This document shows, piece by piece, positions 17,193 to 25,789 of a stretch of DNA of 64,000 nucleotides. The notes beneath the pieces are model-generated. The model saw nothing but the letters and a program-made list of their open reading frames with translations, was not told where the DNA came from and made no database searches. Every line of letters begins with the position of its first letter. Within the stretch, counting starts at the first letter, position 1. The translations under genes and the position numbers were made by a program. Origin of the DNA: Kribbella kalugense (GTDB lineage Bacteria > Actinomycetota > Actinomycetes > Propionibacteriales > Kribbellaceae); contig NZ_SODF01000002.1 of NCBI RefSeq assembly GCF_004365875.1, positions 434,001 to 498,000 of the forward strand. Reading direction: 5' to 3'.

Positions 17193-19193
17193 TCATCCTG
17201 ATTCCCCCGTGGAACCCTCACTGGAAGACATTCCACCACCTGGGCGGAACCCCGGTACAGCGAGTGCCTCGATCACACCCGAAAGCTGGGTGAGCTCCTT
17301 GGTGATCTCATCACGGCGCTGGTTCAACGCTGCGACCCTCGCCTCGGCGTCGGCGAGAAGTTTCCGGGCCTGGGCTCGCAGGTCGTCTGCGTGCTCACGG
17401 GCCTGCGCTTCGAGCTGCTGAGCCTCGGCGCGGGACTTGCGGATCACGTCGTGCGCCTGACGCTGCGCCTCGGACAGATCGTTGGCGGCGCGCTCCCGCA
17501 GTACCTGCGTGCTCGCCTCGGCCTCGGCCTCGCGGCGGTTGGCCCGCTCGATGATCTCGCGCGCGTCCTCCGCGGCCGAGCCCTTCAGCCGGTCGGCCCG
17601 GGCCTGTGCCTGGGCGGTGACCCGCTCGGCCTCCTGCTTGGCCGACGCCAGCGTCGCCTCGGCCTGCTCGCCGGCCGAGTACAGAGTGGTCTCGGCGAGT
17701 GCCGTCAGCTCGGCGTTCTCCTTGGCGATCGCGTCCTGGGTCTGCTTGAGCCGGCTGGTCGACCGGCCGACCACGCGGCGCAGGTGCGCGCGCTTCTGCC
17801 GGAGCAACTCGGTCGCTTCGGCGGCGGCTGTCTCGCGGATCGACTGCGCCTCGGATTCCGCGGCGCCGATCAGGTCGTCGACGGTCTTCTTGCTCCACAG
17901 CGTCTGCTTCTCGGCCTCGGCCATCGCCGCTTCGGCAACCTTGTTGGCGTCCTCGACAATTCGCTGCGCCTCGCCGCTCGCAGTACGGCGGTCTGCCTCG
18001 ATCGAGTCCACGACCAGCTTGGCCTGCGCTCGCGCGTCCGCCATCAGTCGCTCGTTGCCGGCCTCGGCCTCGGCCTTCCGCTCGGCGATCTCGGCGACCG
18101 CCTCCGCGCGCAGCTTGTCGATCTCCAACGAGATCGCGGCCAGCTTGGCCCGCTCGGTTTCCTCGAGCTCCGCGGTACGGCGCTCCAGCTCGGTCCGGTT
18201 CTCGCCACGCAGCCGCTCGATCTCGGCATGCGCTTCGCCGATCTCACGCCGGGACTTCTCCCGGGCCAGCTCGACCTCGCGCTCGACCGAGGCCCGCAGC
18301 TCACTGGCCTCGGACTCGGCCCGCGCAATCAGATCGGCTTCGTTGCGTACGGCGGCCTGTGACACCAGCGCGGCCTGCTCACCGGCGTCGGCGACCAGCT
18401 GCTGCGCTTCCCTGCCGGCCCGGTCGACGTTGGCCTGCGCAGACTCGCGGGCCAACCGGGCGTCGGCGAGCAGCTCGTCGGCTTCTTCCTTGACCCGGGC
18501 GGCTTCGCTCTCGGCGACCACGATCCGGCGCTGGGCCGCGGCCTGAGACTCGGCCCGCAACTGGTCGGCCGCTGCCTGGCTCTCGATCTGCAACTGCTCG
18601 GCCGCCGCTTCCGAGTCAGCCCGACGCTTCGCGACCTCGTCGGCCACAGTGGCCCGGAGCTGCTCGGCGGCGGACTCGGACTCGGACTTCAACCGCTCCG
18701 CGATCGCGGCGGCCTCGGTCCGCACTCGCTCGGCAGCGGCGGTCGAGTCGGCCGTCAGCTTGTCGGCCGCGGCGGCGGCATCTCGTCGTACCCGCTCGGC
18801 TTCGGCGGTGGACTCGGCGCGCAGCCGGTCGGCGGCTTCCTCGGCTTCGGAGCGGACCCGCTCGGCGTCGGCGGTGGATTCGGTGCGGAGTTGCTCGGCG
18901 GCCCGCTCGGCGTCGCTCAGCACCCGCTGGGCGGCCGTCATCGCGTCCGTCCGGAGCTTGCGGGCGGCAGCCTCGGCCTCGGCCTGCAGGCGCTCGTTCT
19001 CGGCGCGGATCCGGCCGGCCTGGTCGCGGGCCACGTCGTTCTCGTGCTCGGCCTGCTCGCGCAGGGTGTCGGCAATCCGCTGCGCCCGCTCGAGCACACC
19101 GCCCGCCTGCCGCACGCCAAAGGAACCGGTGTCGGCGACCGGTTCCTGGGTCAGCGGAAGACGCGGAGCGTCCATGCGACGAGATGATTCCAT
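17193..19193 (-). CDS. Scy-like long coiled-coil protein
   Basis: This 666-residue protein is almost entirely predicted coiled coil, rich in Ala, Glu and Arg. The stretch between about residues 90 and 210 repeats with a 22-residue period (two hendecads), each unit beginning AERVR or a close variant. This is the type of non-heptad repeat described for the Streptomyces polarity scaffold Scy, but the protein is about half of Scy's roughly 1,300 residues. The head has a MESSRRMDAPRLPL stretch and a GSFGVRQAG segment. The ATG is chosen because AAGGGGG precedes it by 9 nt. It is in tandem with the FilP-like gene and likely co-transcribed. Confidence 0.75.
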   Translation of the reverse strand: MESSRRMDAPRLPLTQEPVADTGSFGVRQAGGVLERAQRIADTLREQAEHENDVARDQAGRIRAENERLQAEAEAAARKLRTDAMTAAQRVLSDAERAAEQLRTESTADAERVRSEAEEAADRLRAESTAEAERVRRDAAAAADKLTADSTAAAERVRTEAAAIAERLKSESESAAEQLRATVADEVAKRRADSEAAAEQLQIESQAAADQLRAESQAAAQRRIVVAESEAARVKEEADELLADARLARESAQANVDRAGREAQQLVADAGEQAALVSQAAVRNEADLIARAESEASELRASVEREVELAREKSRREIGEAHAEIERLRGENRTELERRTAELEETERAKLAAISLEIDKLRAEAVAEIAERKAEAEAGNERLMADARAQAKLVVDSIEADRRTASGEAQRIVEDANKVAEAAMAEAEKQTLWSKKTVDDLIGAAESEAQSIRETAAAEATELLRQKRAHLRRVVGRSTSRLKQTQDAIAKENAELTALAETTLYSAGEQAEATLASAKQEAERVTAQAQARADRLKGSAAEDAREIIERANRREAEAEASTQVLRERAANDLSEAQRQAHDVIRKSRAEAQQLEAQAREHADDLRAQARKLLADAEARVAALNQRRDEITKELTQLSGVIEALAVPGFRPGGGMSSSEGSTGESG

Positions 19194-19521
19194 CACCGGC
19201 CCCCTTTCCGACAGTCCGGGTCCGAACAGTGTGGTCACAGGGTTACAACGCGGCAGACAGGCCCAGGTAACTGCTTCATCAGCAGTTGCGCGATCTTCCC
19301 ATCGAACCGAAGGCTGCCGCGAGTCGCTCCTGTATCGAACTGATCACGCTCCGCAGGACGATACGACCAATCAGTAGCCTCCGCGCAAATCAGGCGTGTC
19401 CGATCGGTACGCCGGGCCGCATCGCAGTACTCCGGCCTGGACCACTGTGCGCCGGCGAACGTGCAGAAGGCCCCGCCGAAGCGGGGCCTTCTGAGTTGCC
19501 GTGCTGATCAATCCTGCAGTC
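19194..19521. other. Intergenic region between scy-like gene and clpC
   Basis: This 328-bp gap holds the ribosome-binding site of the scy-like gene at one end and the clpC terminator at the other. I see no believable gene in it; short frames lack ribosome-binding sites. A promoter for the scy-like gene should be here, but I could not assign one. Confidence 0.6.
19464..19493 (-). terminator. Terminator downstream of clpC
   Basis: A perfect 13-bp GC-rich stem has a CGAA tetraloop (CAGAAGGCCCCGC and its complement), starting 28 nt after the clpC stop. A U-run is lacking. Confidence 0.75.
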
Positions 19522-22077
19522 TTACGTGTCCTGCAGGCCGGAGGCCGTCCCGCCGCCGGTGGTGCCGCCGCCGGCCGTGAGGTCGGTCAGCTCCAGGTCG
19601 GAGGTCGAGGACTTCTCCGCACCGGTGAAGGTGAAGTACTCGGCCAGGCCGTCCTCGTTCACCGTGCCTTCCGGTGCGGCGTCGACCACGACGATCTGGC
19701 CGGGACGCAGCTCCCCGAACAGGATCTTCTCGGCCAGGATGTCCTCCACGTCGCGCTGCAGTGCGCGGCGCAACGGGCGGGCACCCAGGACCGGGTCGAA
19801 ACCACGCTTCGCGACGAGTTCCTTCGCCGCCGGCGTGAGCTCGATGCCCATGTCCTTGTCCTTCAGCCGCTGCTCGATCTGGGCCACCATCAGGTCGACG
19901 ATCTTGACGATGTCTTCCATGCCGTGCTGGTGGAACACCACGATCTCGTCGACACGGTTGAGGAACTCCGGCCGGAAGTGCTGCTTCAGCTCCTCGGTGA
20001 CCTTCGACTTCATCTTCTCGTAGGAGCCGACGGTGTCGCTGGACTGCGAGAAGCCGAGGCTGCCCCGGGCGATGTCCTTGGTGCCCAGGTTCGTGGTCAT
20101 GATGATGACGGTGTTCTTGAAGTCGACCACGCGGCCCTGGGCATCGGTCAGACGACCCTCGTCCAGGATCTGCAGCAGCGAGTTGAAGATGTCCGGGTGG
20201 GCCTTCTCCACCTCGTCGAACAGCACCACGCTGAACGGCTTGCGGCGCACCTTCTCGGTCAGCTGGCCACCCTCTTCGTAGCCGACGTACCCAGGAGGCG
20301 AACCGAACAGCCGGGAGGCGGTGTGCTTCTCGGAGTACTCCGACATGTCGAGGCTGATCAGCGCGTTCTCGTCGCCGAACAGGAACTCGGTCAGCGCCTT
20401 CGACAGCTCGGTCTTACCGACGCCGGACGGGCCGGCGAAGATGAACGAGCCGCTCGGGCGACGCGGGTCCTTCAGGCCGGCGCGAGTACGCCGGATCGAG
20501 CGGGACAGCGCCTTGACCGCGTCGGTCTGGCCGATGTAGCGCTTGGCCAGCTCCTTCTCCATGTCGAGCAGCCGGGAGGACTCCTCCTCGGTCAGCTTGA
20601 AGACGGGGATACCGGTCGCGGTGCTCAGCACCTCGGCGATCAGCTCCTCGTCCACCTCGGCGACGACGTCCATGTCGCCGGCCTTCCACTGCTTCTCCCG
20701 CTCGTTCTTCGCGTTGATCAGCTTCTTCTCGTCGTCGCGCAGTCGCGCGGCGCGCTCGAAGTCCTGCGCGTCGATCGCCGACTCCTTCTCCCGGCGAACC
20801 GTCGCGATCTTCTCGTCGAACTCGCGCAGGTCCGGCGGAGCCGTCATCCGGCGGATCCGCAACCGGGCCCCGGCCTCGTCGATCAGGTCGATCGCCTTGT
20901 CCGGCAGGAACCGGTCGGAGATGTACCGGTCGGCCATCTGCGCCGCGTTCACGAGTGCGGCGTCGGTGATGGTCACCCGGTGGTGCGCCTCGTACCGGTC
21001 GCGGAGGCCCTTGAGGATCTCGATCGTGTGTGCGATCGAGGGCTCGGCCACCTGGATCGGCTGGAACCGGCGCTCCAGCGCGGCGTCCTTCTCGACGTAC
21101 TTGCGGTACTCGTCGAGGGTGGTGGCGCCGATGGTCTGCAGCTCACCACGGGCCAGCATCGGCTTCAGGATGCTCGCCGCGTCGATCGCGCCCTCGGCCG
21201 CGCCGGCCCCGACGAGGGTGTGGATCTCGTCGATGAACAGCACGATGTCGCCGCGGGTGCGGATCTCCTTGAGCACCTTCTTCAGGCGTTCCTCGAAATC
21301 ACCGCGGTAGCGCGAACCGGCCACCAGGGCACCCAGGTCGAGGGAGTAGATCTGCTTGTCCTTCAACGTCTCCGGGACGTCACCGCGGACGATCTGCTGG
21401 GCCAGACCTTCCACGATCGCGGTCTTGCCGACGCCCGGTTCACCGATCAGGACAGGGTTGTTCTTGGTACGGCGGGACAACACCTGCATGACCCGCTCGA
21501 TCTCCTTCTCGCGCCCGATCACCGGGTCGAGCTTGGCCTCACGAGCGGACTGCGTGTAGTTCCGGCCGAACTGGTCGAGCACCAGGGAGCTGCTCGGCGC
21601 CCCCTCGGCGGGGGTGCCGGCTGCCGTCGTCTCCTTGCCCTGGTAACCGCTCAGCAGCTGGATCACCTGCTGCCGGACCTTGTTCAGGTCCGCACCGAGC
21701 TTGACCAGGACCTGCGCGGCGACACCCTCACCCTCGCGGATGAGCCCGAGCAGGATGTGCTCGGTGCCGATGTAGTTGTGGCCCAGTTGCAGGGCCTCGC
21801 GCAGGGAGAGCTCCAGCACCTTCTTGGCGCGGGGGGTGAACGGGATGTGCCCGCTCGGTGCCTGCTGCCCCTGGCCGATGATCTCCTCGACCTGGGAACG
21901 AACGGCTTCGAGCGAGATACCCAGGCTCTCGAGAGCCTTGGCGGCGACCCCTTCACCCTCGTGGATCAGGCCGAGCAGGATGTGCTCGGTCCCGATGTAG
22001 TTGTGGCTGAGCATCCTGGCCTCTTCCTGAGCCAGGACGACTACCCGACGGGCGCGGTCCGTAAATCGTTCAAACAT
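19522..22077 (-). CDS. clpC: Clp protease ATP-binding subunit ClpC
   Basis: This 851-residue Hsp100 unfoldase feeds proteins to the ClpP protease. It has a double Clp-N repeat (residues 1-145, with [13 protein letters not shown] twice), AAA-1 with Walker A GEPGVGKT (about 210) and Walker [13 protein letters not shown], the middle domain with a UVR motif ([20 protein letters not shown]), AAA-2 with GPSGVGKTE (about 549), and the C-terminal D2-small domain. The Clp-N hydrophobic pocket is the target of cyclomarin-type antibiotics in mycobacteria. The ATG giving [10 protein letters not shown] is preceded by AAGGAG at 9 nt. Two ClgR-like boxes lie upstream. Confidence 0.97.
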   Translation of the reverse strand: MFERFTDRARRVVVLAQEEARMLSHNYIGTEHILLGLIHEGEGVAAKALESLGISLEAVRSQVEEIIGQGQQAPSGHIPFTPRAKKVLELSLREALQLGHNYIGTEHILLGLIREGEGVAAQVLVKLGADLNKVRQQVIQLLSGYQGKETTAAGTPAEGAPSSSLVLDQFGRNYTQSAREAKLDPVIGREKEIERVMQVLSRRTKNNPVLIGEPGVGKTAIVEGLAQQIVRGDVPETLKDKQIYSLDLGALVAGSRYRGDFEERLKKVLKEIRTRGDIVLFIDEIHTLVGAGAAEGAIDAASILKPMLARGELQTIGATTLDEYRKYVEKDAALERRFQPIQVAEPSIAHTIEILKGLRDRYEAHHRVTITDAALVNAAQMADRYISDRFLPDKAIDLIDEAGARLRIRRMTAPPDLREFDEKIATVRREKESAIDAQDFERAARLRDDEKKLINAKNEREKQWKAGDMDVVAEVDEELIAEVLSTATGIPVFKLTEEESSRLLDMEKELAKRYIGQTDAVKALSRSIRRTRAGLKDPRRPSGSFIFAGPSGVGKTELSKALTEFLFGDENALISLDMSEYSEKHTASRLFGSPPGYVGYEEGGQLTEKVRRKPFSVVLFDEVEKAHPDIFNSLLQILDEGRLTDAQGRVVDFKNTVIIMTTNLGTKDIARGSLGFSQSSDTVGSYEKMKSKVTEELKQHFRPEFLNRVDEIVVFHQHGMEDIVKIVDLMVAQIEQRLKDKDMGIELTPAAKELVAKRGFDPVLGARPLRRALQRDVEDILAEKILFGELRPGQIVVVDAAPEGTVNEDGLAEYFTFTGAEKSSTSDLELTDLTAGGGTTGGGTASGLQDT

Positions 22078-22166
22078 CGCCAAAGCGCTCCTTGCCTCAG
22101 AGGAGTCGGACGTGCCGTGTTGGCCGACCCCCGTACATGCATGCTAGTCCCCGGCACCGACAGCCT

Positions 22167-22180
22167 CGCTCTGGGCGAAC
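22167..22180 (-). promoter_or_regulatory. ClgR-like box proximal to clpC
   Basis: Read on the minus strand this is GTTCGC-N5-GCG, matching the operator I recall for ClgR, the activator of clp and lon genes in Streptomyces and Corynebacterium. It lies about 90 bp before the clpC start. Confidence 0.65.
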
Positions 22181-22277
22181 AAGCCATCACGGTTCCATCG
22201 GTCACTCGGGCGGCATCACAAGGGAACAACCGCACTGATCTCCACAGTGTTCCCGCGTGACCCGGTTACGACAGCGT

Positions 22278-22293
22278 GTTCGCCACCAGCGAA
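22278..22293 (-). promoter_or_regulatory. ClgR-like box distal to clpC
   Basis: GTTCGC-N5-GCGAA is nearly symmetric (TTCGC-N5-GCGAA), so orientation is not decisive. It lies about 200 bp before the clpC start and 111 bp from the proximal box. Confidence 0.65.
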
Positions 22294-22382
22294 TTCCCCC
22301 GATCTACCTGCCAGGTCAGTGATCAGACCCGACACGCCCGGGATCCATCCTGTCCCACTCCGTGAAACAACCGGAATGCGGA

Positions 22383-22418
22383 CGGTCCCGGCACCCCAAT
22401 GACGGGGAGCCGGGACCG
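22383..22418 (-). terminator. Terminator downstream of lsr2
   Basis: A 10-bp stem CGGTCCCGGC/GCCGGGACCG has an inner CCCC/GGGG stem, beginning 15 nt after the lsr2 stop. The inner A bulge is the only imperfection. Confidence 0.75.
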
Positions 22419-22432
22419 GCGGTCCGGAAAAA

Positions 22433-22762
22433 TTACTTGGCTTCGGTGTACGCCGCGCGCACCTCGGCGGAGATCCGGCCGCGCTCGCTGACCTCGTAGC
22501 CGTTCTCCTTGGCCCAGGCCCGGATGTCCGCGGAGTCCGATGCCGAACGGCCCCGGCCCCGCGCCCGGCCCGCACTGCCGCGGCGGCCGGAGACCCGGCG
22601 CCCGGAGCCGACATAGGCGGCCAGGGCGTCACGCAGTTTGGCGGCATTCTTCTTGGACAGGTCGATCTCGTACGTCGTTCCGTCCAGCCCGAAGGTCACG
22701 GTCTCGTCGGCCTTACCGCCGTCGAGATCGTCCTCGAGAACCACCTGAACCCTTTGCGCCAT
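22433..22762 (-). CDS. lsr2: Lsr2 nucleoid-associated xenogeneic silencer
   Basis: This 109-residue protein is a typical Lsr2, the actinobacterial H-NS analogue that silences AT-rich, horizontally acquired DNA and bridges DNA. The N-terminal dimerisation domain (MAQRVQVVLEDDLDGGKADETVTFGLDG..YEIDLS) is followed by an Arg/Gly/Ser-rich linker. The C-terminal helix-turn-helix has the minor-groove RGR motif (WAKENGYEVSERGRISAEVRAAY). The ATG with upstream GGAAAGG is chosen; an upstream in-frame start is not supported. It lies between clpC and lysS as in mycobacteria. Confidence 0.97.
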   Translation of the reverse strand: MAQRVQVVLEDDLDGGKADETVTFGLDGTTYEIDLSKKNAAKLRDALAAYVGSGRRVSGRRGSAGRARGRGRSASDSADIRAWAKENGYEVSERGRISAEVRAAYTEAK

Positions 22763-22810
22763 CGATGACAACCTTTCCGCGCCCGCCATCGGGCACAATC
22801 CCTGCTGAAT

Positions 22811-22838
22811 TGTTAACACCTGATTTGTACCGCACAAA
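22811..22838. promoter_or_regulatory. lsr2 promoter region with AT-rich inverted repeats
   Basis: On the minus strand TTGTGC and AACAAT are separated by 17 nt, a plausible sigma-A-type promoter. Within it are the palindrome TGTTAACA (22811-22818) and the inverted repeat TTTGT-N5-ACAAA (22824-22838). Such AT-rich DNA is what Lsr2 itself prefers, so autoregulation is possible. Confidence 0.45.
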
Positions 22839-22988
22839 CCGGGTTCGTGTCATTCATCGACGCCGCACTGCCATCGTAACTTTGAGTATTCATCCCACTC
22901 GCAACCGGCTGGACCGGAATGCATTCGACCCCGGATTTGCGGAACCAGTCCGTTGTGCTATGCAACGACCTGCGAGGGGATTCGGGAA

Positions 22989-24509
22989 TCACTCCGGCCT
23001 GAGCAACGGGAAGAGAATCGTCTCCCGGATACCGACCCCGGTGAGTAACATCACCAACCGGTCCAGGCCCATACCCATCCCGCCGGCCGGCGGCATCCCG
23101 AATTCCATCGCGCGGAGGAAGTCCTCGTCCAGGTCCATCGCTTCCGGATCGCCGGCGGCGGCCAGCAACGACTGCTCCACCAGGCGATCGCGCTGGATCA
23201 CCGGGTCGTTCAGCTCCGAGTACGCGACCCCGAGCTCGACCCCGTTGACGAACAGGTCCCAGGCCTCGACCAGTCCCGGAATTTGCCGGTGCGGCTTCGC
23301 CAACGGCCGCGCCGACTCCGGATAGTCGCGCACAAACGTGGGCTGGATCAGCGTGTGCTCGGCCAGCTTCTCGAACAAGTCGACAGCGATCTCACCCGCA
23401 TTCCGGCCCGGCTGCAGCTCGACGCCGTGCTGCTCGGCCAGCTTGGTCAGACTCGCAAGGTCCGTCGTCACGTCGACGGTCTCGCCGACCGCTTCGGAGA
23501 GCAGCCCGAATAGCGACGCATGCCGGAACGGCTGCTCCAGATCGATCGCCGAACCGTCGCGCGCAGTGACGGTGGTACGACCGATCGCACGGCCCGCGTT
23601 CCGGATCAGCTCCTGGATGAGTTCGGCCATCGAGTCGTAATCGCCGTACGCCTGATAGGCCTCGATCATCGAGAATTCCGCCGAGTGGGTGGAGTCCAGC
23701 CCCTCGTTACGGAACGTCCGGCCGATCTCGTAGACCCGGTCGACGCCGCCGATCATCGCTCGCTTCAGGTCGAGCTCGAGCGCGATCCGCAGCTTCATCT
23801 CCTGGTCGAACGCGTTCAGGTGCGTACTGAACGGCCGGGCCGCGGCGCCGCCGTTGGTCAGCTGCAGCACCGGCGTCTCGACCTCGATGAAGCCGTGCTC
23901 GTCGTACGTCGCGCGCAGCGCCTTCAGCACGGCTGCCTTCGCGCGGACCTGCTCGCGGGCCTCCGGCCGGACGATCAGGTCGACGTACCGCATCCGCACG
24001 CGGGCCTCTTCGCTGAGCGGATTGTGCTCGTTCGGGAGCGGGCGCAGCGTCTTGGCGGCCATCTCCCACCCGGTCGCCTGCACCGACAGCTCACCGCGCC
24101 GGCTGGTGATCACCTCACCCTGGACGGACAGCAGGTCGCCGATGTCGACGAGTTGCTTGAACCGGGCCAGGCCCTCCTCGCCGAGGTCGGCCACCGACGC
24201 CATCACCTGCAGCTCGGTCCCGTCGCCCTCCCGGAGCCGGACGAAGCACAGCTTGCCGGTGTTGCGCAGGAAGATCACCCGGCCGGTCACCGAGACCTGC
24301 TCGCCGGTCCGGGTGTCGGGCTCCAGGTCCTGCCCGTCGTACTTCGCCCGCAGGTCCTTCAGCAGGTGCGTCCGGGGCACCGAGATCGGGTACGCCGGTA
24401 CGCCTTCCGCCAGCAGGCGGTCACGCTTCTCCCGGCGAACCCGCATCTGCTCAGGCAGGTCGTCCTGCCCGTTGTCGGGGTTCACCGGGTTCACGTGGTC
24501 ATCAGTCAT
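22989..24509 (-). CDS. lysS: Lysine--tRNA ligase, class II
   Basis: This 506-residue enzyme charges tRNA-Lys. It has an N-terminal OB-fold anticodon-binding domain (VSVTGRVIFLRNTGKLCFVRLREGDG) and the class II catalytic core: motif 2 FRNEGLDSTHSAEFSMIEAY and motif 3 GGMGMGLDRLVMLLTG. SELNDPVIQRDRL is in the substrate pocket region. The sequence is of the actinobacterial LysS type (GLVEAWDLFVNGVELGVAYSEL), not the fused LysX type. It starts 10 nt after the stop of the upstream exporter gene but probably has its own leaderless promoter. Confidence 0.96.
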   Translation of the reverse strand: MTDDHVNPVNPDNGQDDLPEQMRVRREKRDRLLAEGVPAYPISVPRTHLLKDLRAKYDGQDLEPDTRTGEQVSVTGRVIFLRNTGKLCFVRLREGDGTELQVMASVADLGEEGLARFKQLVDIGDLLSVQGEVITSRRGELSVQATGWEMAAKTLRPLPNEHNPLSEEARVRMRYVDLIVRPEAREQVRAKAAVLKALRATYDEHGFIEVETPVLQLTNGGAAARPFSTHLNAFDQEMKLRIALELDLKRAMIGGVDRVYEIGRTFRNEGLDSTHSAEFSMIEAYQAYGDYDSMAELIQELIRNAGRAIGRTTVTARDGSAIDLEQPFRHASLFGLLSEAVGETVDVTTDLASLTKLAEQHGVELQPGRNAGEIAVDLFEKLAEHTLIQPTFVRDYPESARPLAKPHRQIPGLVEAWDLFVNGVELGVAYSELNDPVIQRDRLVEQSLLAAAGDPEAMDLDEDFLRAMEFGMPPAGGMGMGLDRLVMLLTGVGIRETILFPLLRPE

Positions 24510-24516
24510 GCCCTAA

Positions 24517-24522
24517 AGGCTA
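24517..24522 (-). promoter_or_regulatory. Candidate -10 (TAGCCT) for leaderless lysS
   Basis: TAGCCT on the minus strand ends 7 nt before the lysS ATG and overlaps the stop codon of the upstream exporter gene. It would let this essential gene escape the exporter's drug-responsive control. Confidence 0.45.
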
Positions 24523-25731
24523 GTGACTGACTGCCTCCAGCTCCGAATCCTTTGTTCGTACGACGAGGACGCCGGCCACCGCCGCGGCCACCACGCACGC
24601 CAGTCCACAGGTCACGAACGTCCCGCGCGGACCGAGCAGCGCACCCGCCGCACCACCGAGCAGCAGGGCGAGGATGCTGAACGACCGGACCGTCCCGTTG
24701 AGCGCCGCCAGCACTCGGCCGCGGACGTGCTCGGCCGACCTGGTCACGACCAGCGCGCTCGTTGCCGCGTTCAGCAGGCCGCTACCGAAGCCGATCGTGG
24801 TAGCCCCGATCATCAGCGTCACGAAGTTCCCGGCCACGCCCATCAGGACGCAGGATCCGCCGATCGCCGCCATCCCGACGACGACTGCGAAGGATCGCCT
24901 GCGGTCGCCGACCAAGCGGCCGCTGTACCAAGCACCGAAGATCGCACCAGCTCCGGTCGCCGCCCCGGCCGCGCCGTACAGACCGGGGCCGAGGCCGAGC
25001 TCGCCGGTGATCAGGAAGACCTCGACCACGTTGACCGCCTCGCCGACGACCACGAACAACCACAGCGCCGGCACGAGGATCCGCAGTACGTCGTCGCCGA
25101 AGATGGCCCGCAGTCCGGCCGACACCCCACCTCGCTCGCGAGCGGTGCCCGGCTCGGGCCGCCGGCGGGTCTGGACCAGGCGGGCGACGACGACAAGGGA
25201 AAGGAAGGTGCCGGCGTCGACGAGGAGGGCGCCTCGACTTCCGGCCCAGTCGACCAGGACGCCGCCGGCGGCTGAACCGCCCAGCGTCGCGACTCCGATC
25301 AGGGCCTGACTGGTCCCGGTGGTCCGGCCGACGAGTTCTTCACCGACGATCCGCGGGATCAGCGCTCCCCAGGCAGGACCGGCGACCGCCTGGCCGAGCT
25401 GCAGGACGCAGACCAGGGCCAGCGTGTGGACCAGGTCGTGTACGAACGCGAGCCCGACACCGGCGGCGGCTTGCAGCAAACCCGACCAGATCAACACCGT
25501 CCGGGAGTCGAAGCCGTCCACGATCCGCCCGGCGAACGGGATCATCGCGACGGTCGGTACGGCGAACGCCAGCAGCAGGGCCGTGATCGCGGCCGGGCCG
25601 TGGCCGTCGGAGACCCGCAGCATCAGCGCGATCAGGGCGATCGAGTCGCCCGCGTAGGACAGGGCGCGGGCGGGCAGCACGAGGCGGATGTCGCGGTGCG
25701 ACCAGATCGAAGTCTGAAGTGTTTGCTTCAT
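24520..25731 (-). CDS. MFS exporter, DHA3-like
   Basis: This 403-residue permease has about 12 membrane segments. It resembles DHA3 (macrolide efflux Mef-type) exporters: RALSYAGDSIALIALMLRVSD in TM1, FAGRIVDGFDSRTVLIWSG as the motif-A loop and GTSQALIGVATLGGSAAGGVLVDW in TM5. It is divergent from an ArsR-type regulator, and its first codons contain part of the regulator's likely operator. No ribosome-binding site precedes the ATG, so it may be leaderless. Substrate unknown. Confidence 0.85.
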   Translation of the reverse strand: MKQTLQTSIWSHRDIRLVLPARALSYAGDSIALIALMLRVSDGHGPAAITALLLAFAVPTVAMIPFAGRIVDGFDSRTVLIWSGLLQAAAGVGLAFVHDLVHTLALVCVLQLGQAVAGPAWGALIPRIVGEELVGRTTGTSQALIGVATLGGSAAGGVLVDWAGSRGALLVDAGTFLSLVVVARLVQTRRRPEPGTARERGGVSAGLRAIFGDDVLRILVPALWLFVVVGEAVNVVEVFLITGELGLGPGLYGAAGAATGAGAIFGAWYSGRLVGDRRRSFAVVVGMAAIGGSCVLMGVAGNFVTLMIGATTIGFGSGLLNAATSALVVTRSAEHVRGRVLAALNGTVRSFSILALLLGGAAGALLGPRGTFVTCGLACVVAAAVAGVLVVRTKDSELEAVSH

Positions 25732-25752
25732 AGATGTGAAGTTAATGCTTCA
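25715..25752. promoter_or_regulatory. Phased operator: four TGAAG/CTTCA half-sites
   Basis: TGAAG-N6-CTTCA-N6-TGAAG-N6-CTTCA starts at 25715, 25726, 25737 and 25748, an exact 11-bp step. It forms two palindromes 22 bp apart, plus a third in the middle. It covers the exporter start codon and lies 38 bp before the regulator's start, so one protein bound on one DNA face could shut both promoters. Confidence 0.7.
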
Positions 25753-25777
25753 TATTCCACTTCGTCAAGGGGTTCGC

Positions 25778-25783
25778 TACGCT
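25778..25783 (+). promoter_or_regulatory. Candidate -10 (TACGCT) for leaderless regulator gene
   Basis: TACGCT lies 6 nt before the GTG start with no ribosome-binding site. Confidence 0.4.
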
Positions 25784-25789
25784 GACCTC

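Larger units (their letters stand above)
22078..22432. other. clpC promoter region and lsr2 3' region
   Basis: This 355-bp gap carries the two ClgR-like boxes, the clpC ribosome-binding site and the lsr2 terminator. No gene is credible in it. Confidence 0.65.

Noticed and set aside
17193..19193. Coiled-coil repeat as evidence of a surface adhesin or SMC protein
   Set aside because: No signal peptide, no ABC head domains and no hinge. Adjacency to a FilP-like gene favours a cytoskeletal role.
19501..22260. 919-codon open frame on the plus strand opposite clpC
   Set aside because: Antisense shadow of a GC-rich gene. It has no ribosome-binding site, a composition rich in Leu/Gly/Arg/Asp without domains, and clpC is unmistakable.
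22989..24509. Possible LysX-type fusion or degenerate LysRS
   Set aside because: HSAEF, RIALEL and VAYSELNDP first looked divergent, but the actinobacterial LysS pattern (GLVEAWDLFVNGVELG..YSELNDPVIQR, GGMGMGLDR) matches the mycobacterial enzyme as I recall it.
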